A stretch of DNA of 28,974 bases from an uncultured Acetatifactor sp. (GCA_934433135.1 CAKRZO010000033.1:1-28974), one strand, 5' to 3'. Numbered from the stretch's first letter, positions 1 through 8,842 are shown. Translations and numbers: made by a program. Notes: generated by a model not told the origin, from the letters alone.

Positions 1-948
1 GTGCAAAACAGCGATGAAGCTCACAGAAGATCCACCGCTGCAGATTGCCGCGAGTTTGACACCTATTGGTACACCTGTGCCAACGATGCAAATCACAGTG
101 CCAAGGACGATCCTGCCGCTGCGGATAAGTTTTACAACGGTGAACAGGGCGCTCATGTTTATGGCACAGAGTGGGTTGATTGCGGGGAGAACGGACATGC
201 GCATAAATGTCAGTATCACGATGCATACGATACAGTTCAGCCTCATACGCCCGATCATGAAGGCGGAGCAACTTACGATTACGCTGTAGAATGTGTCGAC
301 TGCCATCGTGTGCTTGAGCCCCAGTTGGAGGCAGGCAACATTCGCATTGAGGTTCCTTTCAAGCTCACTGTGAAGAAAACCGGTGAAAGGAATCCCGGTA
401 AAGAAACCTTCAAGTTTATTGCTGAAGAGTTCGGCGCCACCACCAAATATACACTGGTGCAGGATACCATCGAGACAGAAGGCGAAAAGGTTTATGAAGG
501 TAAGTTTATATTCACGATCGAAGCAAATCAGGCAGGCAACCTGTCCGAAGGTTTTGTCCTATGTCAGGACAAAGGAAATGCAGAAGGCTGGACTTACGAT
601 GAGACAAAGTTCTACGTGATACCGATGTTTGCGGACTCCTACGCAAATGTTGCAGACTGGACTTTCTTTAAACTTGATGAGAATGGAAGATTCAATTACA
701 ACTACCCTGTAGAAGAAGTTGGCTTCATCAACAGCTATAATGCCAGAAATCCGGAGACCCCCCCTGCACCGCCCGAGAACGATGACAGTGAGGATCCGGT
801 GACACCTCCTGCACCACAGGAGCCTGTGTCTCCCAAGACCAGTGACAGCAGCAGGATGAATCTTTGGATCGCTCTGTTGTTTGTATCCGGTATTGCCTTA
901 ACGGGAGCTACACTGTATTCCCGCAAAAGGAGAACAAATAACCGATAA
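1..948 (+). CDS. Cell-wall-anchored surface protein with pilin-like domain, 5' truncated
   Basis: The reading frame is open from the first base, so the N-terminus lies outside the window and the GTG at base 1 is probably not the start. The visible 315 residues begin with a Cys/His-rich stretch (about 9-105, several C-x2-C or C-x-H pairs) of the kind found in repeats of clostridial surface proteins. A region at about 112-245 follows that resembles Spy0128/FctA-type pilin backbone domains, which are stabilised by isopeptide bonds. A Pro-rich spacer (about 250-276) leads to SPKTSD at 277-282, a hydrophobic segment and a basic tail (RKRRTNNR). That is the layout of a sortase sorting signal, although the first residue is Ser rather than the usual Leu of LPxTG. 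I infer a wall-linked adhesin or pilin-like protein. The substrate sortase is not in the window. A strong terminator follows at 979-1015. Confidence 0.75.
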   Translation: MQNSDEAHRRSTAADCREFDTYWYTCANDANHSAKDDPAAADKFYNGEQGAHVYGTEWVDCGENGHAHKCQYHDAYDTVQPHTPDHEGGATYDYAVECVDCHRVLEPQLEAGNIRIEVPFKLTVKKTGERNPGKETFKFIAEEFGATTKYTLVQDTIETEGEKVYEGKFIFTIEANQAGNLSEGFVLCQDKGNAEGWTYDETKFYVIPMFADSYANVADWTFFKLDENGRFNYNYPVEEVGFINSYNARNPETPPAPPENDDSEDPVTPPAPQEPVSPKTSDSSRMNLWIALLFVSGIALTGATLYSRKRRTNNR

Positions 949-978
949 TAGCGGGAAAGCAATCTGAGAAATTCAGGC

Positions 979-1015
979 AAAGGGCGGGACGGAAGCTATC
1001 CGCCTCCGCCCTTTT
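979..1015 (+). terminator. Rho-independent terminator after the surface protein gene
   Basis: The 9-bp perfect stem AAAGGGCGG (979-987) / CCGCCCTTT (1006-1014) has an 18-nt loop and is followed by a short T-rich stretch. It lies 31 bases after the stop codon and should end the transcript of the surface protein. Confidence 0.75.
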
Positions 1016-1018
1016 GCT

Positions 1019-1056
1019 TTTCCAAAGAAAATCAGGCAGTTGGTTTTCTTTGGAAA
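1019..1056. repeat. 13-bp perfect inverted repeat
   Basis: TTTCCAAAGAAAA (1019-1031) pairs perfectly with TTTTCTTTGGAAA (1044-1056) across a 12-nt loop. It lies directly behind the terminator but has no T-tract, so it is not an ordinary terminator on either strand. It could be an operator, a second RNA structure, or the remnant of a small repeat element. Confidence 0.6.
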
Positions 1057-1133
1057 GGTAGTGCGGTAACGCAATCTGTGAATATACCCGGCTAAAAAAC
1101 GACTATTAAAAAATTTGTAAGGGAGGAAGAAAA

Positions 1134-4100
1134 ATGAAAAACAACAAACAAAAGCAATGGCTCAGCATTTTGCTGGCGCTGATCATGCTGGTGGGCTTGC
1201 TACCGCTTTCTGTGCTGTCAGTCGGCGCTGAAAGCGGCGGTGAGGAGGCAACCGGTGCTGCCGGGGGGGCAGCGCAGACCTCTACGTCGGCGTATCCCGC
1301 GCTGACCAATTTGGTCGAGGGAACGGAGATACTCTACGGGTACGTCTATTTTTTCTATAAAAACGGCAAGGTGGAGCGCCGTTCGGTCTATATAGACCCG
1401 GAGGATTGCAGGAATAACAAGAGCTTACTCGAAGGCTATAAGAGCGATACAAATCTTCGGCGGGTTGTGTCATACGATAACGGCATTCTTATGTATTGGA
1501 CGCGTACCGAAAATGATTTTCTGGATCTTTCGGGGCTTGAGGGTCGGTCTCTGACGCTGGTTCTGTTCGACCATCTGAAGCTGTCCGCCCTGTTTGCCCC
1601 CGGCGTCGATCTGAAGCTGATGCTGACCGACGGCGCCTATGTCACCTTCAGCCACAGCACCCGGTATAAGAACAAGACCGCCTACTGTCCCCAAAACGGT
1701 GCGACCGGCGCGGTCATCGATCTGGCGCAGTCGGAGGGAAGCCTGAACGGCTGCGGTACCTTTGAGCTGATTGGAAACGGGGAGCTCGGTATCCTCACGA
1801 AGAATTCCCCCAAGAAAACCAGCCCCGACTATGCCATCGTGGCGAAAAACACATCGGTTCTGGAGGATACCGCGCTGACTATTTCCTGCGGCAACAGCCA
1901 CAGAGATGTGAATACCCTGATCGCGACGATCTCATTCACCATCGACACCACCAAAGAGGTTAACCTTGATATCGCAAACCCCAATTTTATCGCCGCCCCG
2001 TGGGGCTGCCATATGAATAACTTCAAGATCCTCAACGCGAAGGAGCTGAACGTCTACGCGAAGCGGGGAGTCGGCGGATTGAAATTTTTCGGCACCAACG
2101 GCGAATCCGACCCGGTGAAGATGTTTAAGTATTACGAGAGCATCGGCAAGATCGGCAGCGAATGGAATATATCCGGAAAAACCAACAGTGCAGGCCGCTA
2201 TATTCTGACCCTGGATCACGGCAGCGATAAACCGCGGATACGCTTCAATCTCAACCTCAAAGAGGTGACGTCGGGTCAGACGATAAGGGATCTGGAGGCG
2301 GGTCTGGGCTATGAGATGTCTGCGGAGATCCTGTATATGCCCCAGTGGATGCAAAAGCTGAAGGATGCAGGAAGAATCAAATTCTTTTTCTACGCCTGCC
2401 TTGATAAACCGGGTTTGGAAGAGGGCTATGAAGCCGCCTATTTGTATGACTTTTATGTGGACCGCATCGGAAAACACAGTGCGGATTTCTTCTGGGTCTG
2501 CAAGTCGGCGACCGATCCGGACAACAATACTTTCAGATTTACGGAGCTGCTGAAGGATTATGAACTCATACGTTCGCAAGTCCTTTATTATACAAGTATC
2601 TTCTGCTATCTGCAGATGGACAAAAAGGTCGGCGGTACACGCTACATATATAAAGTAAATCTTCTGCAGGCGAACGGCGAATTTACCGAAGAAACCAGCG
2701 CCACCCACAAGATCTCCATGCATCCGGAGACATTGGCAAAATGCTATCACAATCCGTGGGATGGTATCCCCTCCGAGTGGAAGTATAGTTCCATAGATGA
2801 TGCGTATTTTATGGACTTTTATTTAAGAGCACGGCACGGATACGAATTCAGCGGGTCGTCTGTGTTGTCATCCAAAGGAATTACGCTGAATGTGGAGAAT
2901 ACAAAGGTTTCAAACAAAGAACTTGTCAAAGGCAGCTCTGACCGACAGCTATCTATCAGCCTTGTGGCAAAGCGAAGGCTGACCGATGTGCGCGGCACGC
3001 TCAAGAACTTCCGCTACGGCGCCAACTCCGTTTTTACGGAGCTCGTATCGAATGAGCCGAAAAAGTATACTTACAAGAATACGGTGGTATACGATCCCGC
3101 CTACGGCGGCTCTTACGGTGTAGAGGCCGGTCAATTGGGCGATGACGATATGTGTTATGTCTACTTCGATGTTGAGCCCGGTTTTGGCTATTATCTCCCC
3201 GAGAACGCTTCGGTAAAGGTGATCCTGCCCGCAGGCTACAGAGCCAACGGGATATTCGACTCTGCGGAAACATACAGCACGGTCTATAAGGGCGATTGGA
3301 TCAGCTATTCACCGATAAACCAGAAATACCGGACCTCCCGACTGTTGGAGCCGAACAGCGAGGGAAAGGAATACGGGACCAATATCCTTATAAAGGAGCC
3401 TAAGGTGGGGGACCGCCCCGCTGCCTTTGTCGGCTATGATAAACCGACAAGCCTGCCGTATAATATGAAGGTGCTGTCGATGCAATGGCTGGGACCCGAT
3501 CAAAAACCGATGAGGACATATGACAGATTTGAGGTCGGAAAAAATTATTTCCTCGATCTTCGGATTGGATTTGAGGGCGGCGAAGAATTGGGTCATGTAT
3601 ACCCGAAAAATTATAGAGATTTCAAGGTGAACGGTAAGAGCGTAAACGCATGGATGGATAATATGGACTTTACAGACGGGCATATCTGGCACGTGTATGA
3701 ATCCTATAAGCTGGTTGACCCCAGCGCCAGCGGGACGCTCAGCGGCACGGTGAAGAGCTTTAATTCCACCACCGACCCGGTGACGGTGCAGCTGTTCAAA
3801 AGCGGCTCTACTGCGGTGGCGTACACCACTACTGTCAAGGGGACTTCCGCCAACTATACTCTTTCCGGCATTGCTGCCGGCACCTACACCATGAAGGTGT
3901 CGAAAAAAAATCATGTCACCCGGGAGTATACAATTACGGTAGGAACGCAAGCGGTGACGCAGAATGTGCAGATAAATCTGAAAGGCGATATCAATGGCGA
4001 CGGCAGGGTAAATATCAGCGATGTTAACAGAGCAAATCTCCACACAAAAGGGAGAAGTACATTGACAGGGTATGAATTTGCCTGTGCAGACACCAACGGT

Positions 4101-4172
4101 GACGGCAGGGTGAATATCAGCGATGTAAATAAATTGAATCTTCATGTGAAGGGAAAATCCTTGCTGTGGTAG
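1134..4172 (+). CDS. Large secreted dockerin-domain protein
   Basis: A clear ribosome binding site (GGGAGG) precedes the ATG. The N-terminus has a basic head, a hydrophobic core at about 10-27 and a likely cleavage site near SVGAES, so the protein is exported. Residues about 60-865 are not a family I recognise; they are rich in beta-type sequence with many Tyr and Gly. Residues about 866-949 look like a carboxypeptidase-regulatory-like (CNA-B-like) beta sandwich. Residues 950-1012 form a type I dockerin: two 22-residue calcium-binding repeats, DINGDGRVNISDV and DTNGDGRVNISDV, about 35 residues apart. Dockerins bind cohesins on scaffoldins, so the protein is probably docked to an extracellular or surface complex. 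No cohesin is encoded here and no catalytic domain is recognisable, so the function of the large N-terminal part is open. Confidence 0.85.
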   Translation: MKNNKQKQWLSILLALIMLVGLLPLSVLSVGAESGGEEATGAAGGAAQTSTSAYPALTNLVEGTEILYGYVYFFYKNGKVERRSVYIDPEDCRNNKSLLEGYKSDTNLRRVVSYDNGILMYWTRTENDFLDLSGLEGRSLTLVLFDHLKLSALFAPGVDLKLMLTDGAYVTFSHSTRYKNKTAYCPQNGATGAVIDLAQSEGSLNGCGTFELIGNGELGILTKNSPKKTSPDYAIVAKNTSVLEDTALTISCGNSHRDVNTLIATISFTIDTTKEVNLDIANPNFIAAPWGCHMNNFKILNAKELNVYAKRGVGGLKFFGTNGESDPVKMFKYYESIGKIGSEWNISGKTNSAGRYILTLDHGSDKPRIRFNLNLKEVTSGQTIRDLEAGLGYEMSAEILYMPQWMQKLKDAGRIKFFFYACLDKPGLEEGYEAAYLYDFYVDRIGKHSADFFWVCKSATDPDNNTFRFTELLKDYELIRSQVLYYTSIFCYLQMDKKVGGTRYIYKVNLLQANGEFTEETSATHKISMHPETLAKCYHNPWDGIPSEWKYSSIDDAYFMDFYLRARHGYEFSGSSVLSSKGITLNVENTKVSNKELVKGSSDRQLSISLVAKRRLTDVRGTLKNFRYGANSVFTELVSNEPKKYTYKNTVVYDPAYGGSYGVEAGQLGDDDMCYVYFDVEPGFGYYLPENASVKVILPAGYRANGIFDSAETYSTVYKGDWISYSPINQKYRTSRLLEPNSEGKEYGTNILIKEPKVGDRPAAFVGYDKPTSLPYNMKVLSMQWLGPDQKPMRTYDRFEVGKNYFLDLRIGFEGGEELGHVYPKNYRDFKVNGKSVNAWMDNMDFTDGHIWHVYESYKLVDPSASGTLSGTVKSFNSTTDPVTVQLFKSGSTAVAYTTTVKGTSANYTLSGIAAGTYTMKVSKKNHVTREYTITVGTQAVTQNVQINLKGDINGDGRVNISDVNRANLHTKGRSTLTGYEFACADTNGDGRVNISDVNKLNLHVKGKSLLW

Positions 4173-4188
4173 CCTGAAGGAGGGAGAC

Positions 4189-5076
4189 ATGAAAAGAACT
4201 ACTTTGCTGCTCTGTACAGCAATATTGCTTGTCTGCTCTTTATACGGTTGCGCAGCATTGCCCGGAGAAAACACCTCATATCCCGACAGGAGCAAGAGTT
4301 CCGATGACAGTGCCATCGGTGAATCGGATGATGCAAATGCAGAAGATGCCGCTTTGACGGTACTGCAAAAAGAAATCAGTCAAAACGGCAGTGTGGTCGG
4401 GGTTGCCTTTATCGGCTATGTAGATAGCGACAGCTCCGAAGTGAATCTGCACACCTGTTTAGCAAGTAGTGAAACGGGGAAAGAATATCCGGCTCTATCG
4501 CACGCAATGCTTTTCATGGCTGATGGACAGGAGTTGTATGCAATTGTACCGGCAAGTGAAAAAGGGACAATAACGGTGTATCCATCTGCTATGACCGGAA
4601 ACGGTGAATACGCAGACGATAAGAGAACCCCACTCTATACAGGAAAGCCCGGCTTGCCCCTTTTGCTACGGTGTAACTTCAGTGAAATATATTCCAACGT
4701 GCTGGTCACTGCTACTGACGGTGGCGGAGCCGTAGATTTCCGTCCATCGCTATCCATGGAAAATGGTCGCCTGCAGGAATCTGCAGGGGTGTACGATTTC
4801 TCTGTATACGAGGATGCACCTGACGAGAATTCGCTTCAAATTGCAACAGAAGTTCTTCTGGAAGCCGAGGAGGTAAAGTATGCCGTTGAACATGGAATGA
4901 AAATTATGTATACCGGAGATACGCAGATGATTGAAGGTCGCGTCTGTCTGCTGTTTGTTCTCGGAACTGACAGAGAGGAACAATTTGTCAGAGAACGTTA
5001 TTACGGCGTATGCGATAATCTCATCTATGCCTATGATGTCGTGAACGATACGTGGGTTATACTCGGAGCGGAATAA
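4189..5076 (+). CDS. Putative lipoprotein of unknown function
   Basis: The 295-residue protein starts at an ATG 6 bases after AAGGAGGGA and only 16 bases after the dockerin gene, so the two are probably co-transcribed. The N-terminus is a lipoprotein signal: Lys/Arg head, hydrophobic stretch at 5-17 and lipobox LYGC with Cys21. An acidic, Ser-rich linker (about 28-55) follows, then a globular domain at about 56-295 that I do not recognise. It should sit on the outer face of the membrane. Its position between the dockerin gene and the SPFH gene leaves open which group it belongs to. Confidence 0.75.
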   Translation: MKRTTLLLCTAILLVCSLYGCAALPGENTSYPDRSKSSDDSAIGESDDANAEDAALTVLQKEISQNGSVVGVAFIGYVDSDSSEVNLHTCLASSETGKEYPALSHAMLFMADGQELYAIVPASEKGTITVYPSAMTGNGEYADDKRTPLYTGKPGLPLLLRCNFSEIYSNVLVTATDGGGAVDFRPSLSMENGRLQESAGVYDFSVYEDAPDENSLQIATEVLLEAEEVKYAVEHGMKIMYTGDTQMIEGRVCLLFVLGTDREEQFVRERYYGVCDNLIYAYDVVNDTWVILGAE

Positions 5077-5083
5077 GACATAA

Positions 5084-5230
5084 AGAGAAAATAAATGCGT
5101 AGCTCAAAACAAAGCGGCAGATTTTCCCCAGTTTCTTCATCAATATGCTTATGAATACGGAAGGACTGTTGCCGATTTCGGCTGGGAAATCTACATAGAT
5201 TATTTTTACAATTGGAAAGGAGCAATTATT
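5084..5230 (+). pseudogene. Possible coding remnant in the gap before the SPFH gene
   Basis: This stretch is stop-free and in frame with the downstream SPFH gene. It reads like real protein (for example HQYAYEYGRTVADFGWEIYI) but contains no ATG, GTG or TTG in that frame. The SPFH family normally starts at the downstream MGLIKA, which has its own ribosome binding site. It may be the eroded end of a lost gene, or chance. I see no clear promoter or terminator in it. Confidence 0.2.
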
Positions 5231-6649
5231 ATGGGTCTTATTAAAGCAGGTATCGGTGCGTTGGGAGGCACGCTTGCCGATCAATGGAAGGAATTCTTCT
5301 ACTGCGAGTCTATGCCTAAGGAGGTACTCGTCAAAAAAGGGCAAAAACGTGTCAGCGGACGCTCCTCCAACACGAAAGGAAATGACAATATCATCTCCAA
5401 TGGTTCCGGTATTGCCGTGGCCGATGGGCAGTGTATGATCATTGTAGAACAGGGTAAAATTGTGGAGGTCTGTGCCGAACCGGGTGAATTTACATATGAT
5501 ACTTCAACCGAGCCATCCATTTTTTCAGGGAGTCTGGGGCAGAGTATAAAGGAAACTTTTAAGACTATCGGTAAACGGTTCACTTACGGCGGAGATACCG
5601 GTAAGGATCAGCGAGTGTATTATTTCAACACCAAGGAGCTTATCGACAACAAATTCGGCACGCCGAATCCTATTCCTTTTCGCGTGGTAGACTCAAAAAT
5701 CGGGTTGGATGTGGATGTGTCGGTGCGCTGTTCCGGTGTTTATTCATACAAGATTGTAGATCCCCTGCTCTTTTACACCAATGTCTGTGGAAATGTGGAA
5801 CAGGAGTATTCACGTGAGGAATTGGATAGCCAGCTGAAAACGGAGTTCGTCAGCGCATTGCAGCCGGCATTCGGGCGGCTGTCCGATTTGGAACTGCGTC
5901 CCAACCAGATTGTGACCCACAATACCGACCTTGAGAACGCAATGAATACGGCGCTCTCCGAAAAATGGGGTGAATTGCGGGGATTAAAGGTTGTCAGCAT
6001 CGCTTTGGGTTCGGTCACGCTGCCGGACGAGGATGCGGAGATGATCAAGCAGGCGCAGCGTACAGCCATCATGCGGGATCCCACGATGGCAGCAGCCACT
6101 CTGGTAGGTGCACAGGCGGATGCTATGAAGGCGGCGGCAGGCAACCAGGCAGGCGCTATGACTGGCTTTATGGGTATGGGGATGGCGATGAATGCCGGCG
6201 GCATGAACGCACAGAACCTGTTTGCCATGGGGCAGCAGCAACAGCAATCTCAGCAGCAAGCTCCGGCAACTTCTGCAGTGTCCGCGGCAGATGGCTGGAA
6301 ATGTGCCTGCGGTGCTACGGTCAGCGGCAATTTCTGCCCGAACTGCGGTGCAAAAAAGCCTGTTCCGAAGCCTGAGGCCGGTGCCTGGAAATGCAAGTGC
6401 GGCGCCATGGTTACAGGAAGGTTCTGTCCCGAGTGCGGTTCCCCCAAGCCGGCGGATACAGATGGTTGGACCTGCACCTGCGGTGCCGTGAACAAGGGCA
6501 AATTCTGCCAAAGTTGTGGTGCAAAAAAGCCGGAGGGAGCAGCACTTTACCGTTGCGACAAATGCGGCTGGGAGCCGGAGGATCCAAAGAATCCGCCGAA
6601 GTTCTGTCCTGAATGTGGAGATATATTTGACGATAATGACAGAAAATGA
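5231..6649 (+). CDS. SPFH (band 7) domain protein with four C-terminal zinc ribbons, YdjI-like
   Basis: The start ATG follows GGAAAGGAG at a normal distance. Residues about 1-290 resemble the SPFH/band-7 domain of the YdjI family (often labelled 'virion core protein'). This includes the N-terminal MGLIKAG and a charged helical segment ending near residue 290. An Ala/Met/Gln-rich linker (about 290-355) is followed by four zinc ribbons at about 356-377, 386-407, 413-434 and 441-466. The first three share the pattern W-x-C-x-C-G(10)C-x2-C-G, and the last has C-x2-C at both ends. SPFH proteins oligomerise on membranes and organise microdomains; B. subtilis YdjI acts with PspA, YdjG and YdjH. Here a YdjG-like gene (9687) and a YdjH-like gene (10795) lie downstream. 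The next gene overlaps this one by 4 bases, suggesting coupled translation. Family is assigned with good confidence; the partners are inferred. Confidence 0.85.
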   Translation: MGLIKAGIGALGGTLADQWKEFFYCESMPKEVLVKKGQKRVSGRSSNTKGNDNIISNGSGIAVADGQCMIIVEQGKIVEVCAEPGEFTYDTSTEPSIFSGSLGQSIKETFKTIGKRFTYGGDTGKDQRVYYFNTKELIDNKFGTPNPIPFRVVDSKIGLDVDVSVRCSGVYSYKIVDPLLFYTNVCGNVEQEYSREELDSQLKTEFVSALQPAFGRLSDLELRPNQIVTHNTDLENAMNTALSEKWGELRGLKVVSIALGSVTLPDEDAEMIKQAQRTAIMRDPTMAAATLVGAQADAMKAAAGNQAGAMTGFMGMGMAMNAGGMNAQNLFAMGQQQQQSQQQAPATSAVSAADGWKCACGATVSGNFCPNCGAKKPVPKPEAGAWKCKCGAMVTGRFCPECGSPKPADTDGWTCTCGAVNKGKFCQSCGAKKPEGAALYRCDKCGWEPEDPKNPPKFCPECGDIFDDNDRK

Positions 6650-7212
6650 GACAGTCGACAGAGGTGCAAATTGTGAAGAAAGATCCGGAAAATAAGAAAA
6701 AAGATAGGTATTCCGTGTTGGCTTTGCTTGTGGGGATCGGTCTCATTGCTGCGGGAATTATCGGTATCATTTCAAGTCGTACCGACAGCAATGAATATAA
6801 AAATTCAACCGATATCCGAAAAGTTGACGCTGTTATTGATATGTTTTCCAAACACGAGGATAAAGACGACAATGGTATCGTAACTATGACAACGTACAAG
6901 TTTAAAATTTCCTATATCGTTGATGGAAAATCCTATAAGGGAAAATATGAAGAGCGAGTCTACGCAAGCGACTATACAAAAAAATACAACTACGATAAAC
7001 TTAGAAGAGGCGACACGATCAGCGTTGAGGTTTATAAAACCAAAAACGGAACCTACAAAGTCTCTCCTGAGGGAAACATTGCTTATTTCCTGCTTTACTG
7101 TGCGGCAATCCCTGTCGGTATTATTGTATCCGCAGCCATGGTTAATGATATGTTTCGAAAGAAAACGGGTAAACACAATATTGATGCGACAGCAAAAAGC
7201 AAAGGGCACTGA
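6646..7212 (+). CDS. Small two-TM membrane protein, DUF3592-like
   Basis: The ATG overlaps the stop of the SPFH gene (ATGA), pointing to translational coupling. A GTG at 6673 is an alternative start. The 188-residue protein has a charged N-terminus, a transmembrane helix at about 24-45, an extracytoplasmic-looking beta-rich domain (about 55-142) and a second helix at about 147-166, then a short basic tail. The middle domain has the feel of DUF3592 (a repeated 'V-x-Y-x-V-dG-x-x-Y' strand pattern around a polar loop). Function is unknown. The tight link to the SPFH gene suggests the two work at the same membrane site. Confidence 0.7.
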   Translation: MRQSTEVQIVKKDPENKKKDRYSVLALLVGIGLIAAGIIGIISSRTDSNEYKNSTDIRKVDAVIDMFSKHEDKDDNGIVTMTTYKFKISYIVDGKSYKGKYEERVYASDYTKKYNYDKLRRGDTISVEVYKTKNGTYKVSPEGNIAYFLLYCAAIPVGIIVSAAMVNDMFRKKTGKHNIDATAKSKGH

Positions 7213-7224
7213 ACCGGCACGTAA

Positions 7225-7365
7225 CATCAGCATGCCTTTGGGAATATTGAGCTCTTACCTGACAAAGCGGACGAAGGCTGGCTCCCTGCGAGAATGGACG
7301 TGGTTTTCGCAAAAATATTGAGAAACAATTCAACCTGCTTAAACGCTATCAGTTTCAAAGAATAA
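7225..7365 (+). pseudogene. Possible coding remnant between two membrane-island genes
   Basis: This stop-to-stop frame reads as protein-like sequence (for example GNIELLPDKADEGWLPARM) and ends in a TAA just before the next gene. The only ATG inside is at 7294, without a ribosome binding site, and would give 23 residues. I read it as a decayed gene end, with low confidence. Confidence 0.2.
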
Positions 7366-7380
7366 ATGGAGGATCGTATC

Positions 7381-8250
7381 ATGGGATTGTTTGACAAAAA
7401 ATACTGTGACATCTGTGGCGAGAAGATAGGACTTCTCGGAAACCGTAAGTTGGAGGATGGAAATCTTTGTAAGGACTGCGCAAGAAAACTTTCGCCGTTT
7501 TTCAGCGAACGCCGAAACTCAACAGTAGAGGATATCAAGCGTCAACTTGCCTACCGTGCGGAAAATGAAAAGAAGCTTGCTGATTTTTTCCCGTCGCTCA
7601 CCTTTGACGGGAGTAAAAAAGTACATATTGATCCCTTGAGAGAGCTGTTCATCGTTACCGGATATGCCAACTGGCGTAGTGGCAACCCTGATCTCATTGC
7701 ATTTTCGCAGGTACGAGGGGTGACCACAGATATTAAAGAGAATAAGGAAGAAATTTATTACAAAGATTCCGATGGAAATGAGAAAAGCTATGTGCCGCCC
7801 CGTTATTCATGCGACTATGAGTTCAATGTAACGATTCGGGTGGATTCACCGTGGTTTGACGAGATAGAGCTGGAGATGAGCGATGGCAACCGTCCCGACA
7901 GCCGCTATACCGACTTGTACCGCGAATATGATCGAAGGATGCACGAGCTTGCGGATATTCTGATGCGTCGGGATGAGCAATACCGGGTTTGGGATGGCGA
8001 TGGTATGATGAACCGGACAGAACGACACACAGCCGGCTGTCCTAAGAAGCCTGTTTCCGCTTCTCATCCGATGGGAGGTGAGGTATGGGTATGCCCTTCC
8101 TGCGGCGCACAAAGCAATGGTAAATTCTGCTCAAACTGTGGCACTGTGAAACCTGTAACGCGCTCCTGCTGCGCAAATTGCGGTTGGAGACCGGCTGATG
8201 GACAGAGTGTGCCGAAGTTCTGTCCGGAGTGCGGCAGACCGCTTCAATAA
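7381..8250 (+). CDS. DUF4428-type zinc-finger protein with two C-terminal zinc ribbons
   Basis: The start is taken at 7381 rather than the in-frame ATG at 7366, because GGAGGA (7368-7373) lies 8 bases before 7381 and overlaps the earlier ATG. The resulting 289-residue protein begins MGLFDKKYC. Cys9/Cys12 and Cys30/Cys33 form a DUF4428-like zinc finger at about 5-50. The middle (about 75-175) looks like a small beta domain of GRAM/PH type. Two zinc ribbons end the protein: one with WVCPSC and FCSNCG, and one with CANCGW and FCPECG. The last ribbon closely resembles the last ribbon of the SPFH protein, so the two may share an ancestor or a binding partner. No membrane helix is seen; a cytoplasmic, membrane-peripheral adaptor is my inference. 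Confidence 0.75.
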   Translation: MGLFDKKYCDICGEKIGLLGNRKLEDGNLCKDCARKLSPFFSERRNSTVEDIKRQLAYRAENEKKLADFFPSLTFDGSKKVHIDPLRELFIVTGYANWRSGNPDLIAFSQVRGVTTDIKENKEEIYYKDSDGNEKSYVPPRYSCDYEFNVTIRVDSPWFDEIELEMSDGNRPDSRYTDLYREYDRRMHELADILMRRDEQYRVWDGDGMMNRTERHTAGCPKKPVSASHPMGGEVWVCPSCGAQSNGKFCSNCGTVKPVTRSCCANCGWRPADGQSVPKFCPECGRPLQ

Positions 8251-8254
8251 AACA

Positions 8255-8803
8255 ATGAAGCATACTGTATGTAAGGTTGTAACGATTGTGCTTGCTGTCT
8301 TTTTGGTTTCCGGACTTTTCGGCTGCAACGGAAACAAAAAATACACTGCCGACGATATTGTTTTAATTTATACCGCTTATTACGGCACGGGAAGGAATCC
8401 GGTGTATTCCTTTTCCCTGAAAAAAGAAGATGGCTGGTTCTTCTCTGCAGACTGTCTTGCAGGGAATCAGAAGGAGCATTACACTTCATTCAGCTCTTTC
8501 CCGATAACGGAAGAGGATGCAGGGAATTTCCTTCGGATTATCTGTGAGGACGGCGAGATAGAGAGACTTGGCAAGTATCGTAATCCGATACGCTTTTTCG
8601 GTGTATCTGACGCGCCGGCACGCATTTCCGGAATGACTTTCTCTGACGGAAATACGATAGAGAAAGAAAATATGCTCGGCGACAGGGCGATTAATTATCT
8701 CTATGCGCTTGCCGACAGATATTATGAGGCTGCTGAGAAATCGGCAGATTCGGCAATGAGAAAAACAGATCTTCTGTCACTTTCTCAAAGGAAGAAAATT
8801 TAA
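8255..8803 (+). CDS. Small putative lipoprotein
   Basis: The frame is open from an ATG at 8198, but a lipoprotein signal begins only at the ATG at 8255 (MKHTVCKVV), which I choose. It has a hydrophobic core and lipobox LFGC, giving 182 residues. The start lies 4 bases after the stop of the upstream gene and lacks its own good ribosome binding site, so translation is probably coupled. The mature part is acidic, with no motif I know. It probably faces outside the cell at the membrane, while its neighbours face the cytoplasm. Confidence 0.7.
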   Translation: MKHTVCKVVTIVLAVFLVSGLFGCNGNKKYTADDIVLIYTAYYGTGRNPVYSFSLKKEDGWFFSADCLAGNQKEHYTSFSSFPITEEDAGNFLRIICEDGEIERLGKYRNPIRFFGVSDAPARISGMTFSDGNTIEKENMLGDRAINYLYALADRYYEAAEKSADSAMRKTDLLSLSQRKKI

Positions 8804-8842
8804 ATAATAAACCGACACAGTCGGTAAATAAGGAGGATTATT

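Noticed and set aside
1932..2750. 272-residue minus-strand open frame
   Set aside because: It is antisense to the dockerin gene; the composition is that of a shadow frame.
4004..4130. Near-identical DNA direct repeats of about 30 bases
   Set aside because: They are explained by the two calcium-binding repeats of the dockerin domain.
3309..4316. 335-residue minus-strand open frame
   Set aside because: It is antisense to the dockerin gene and the start of the lipoprotein gene, with no ribosome binding site or known motif.
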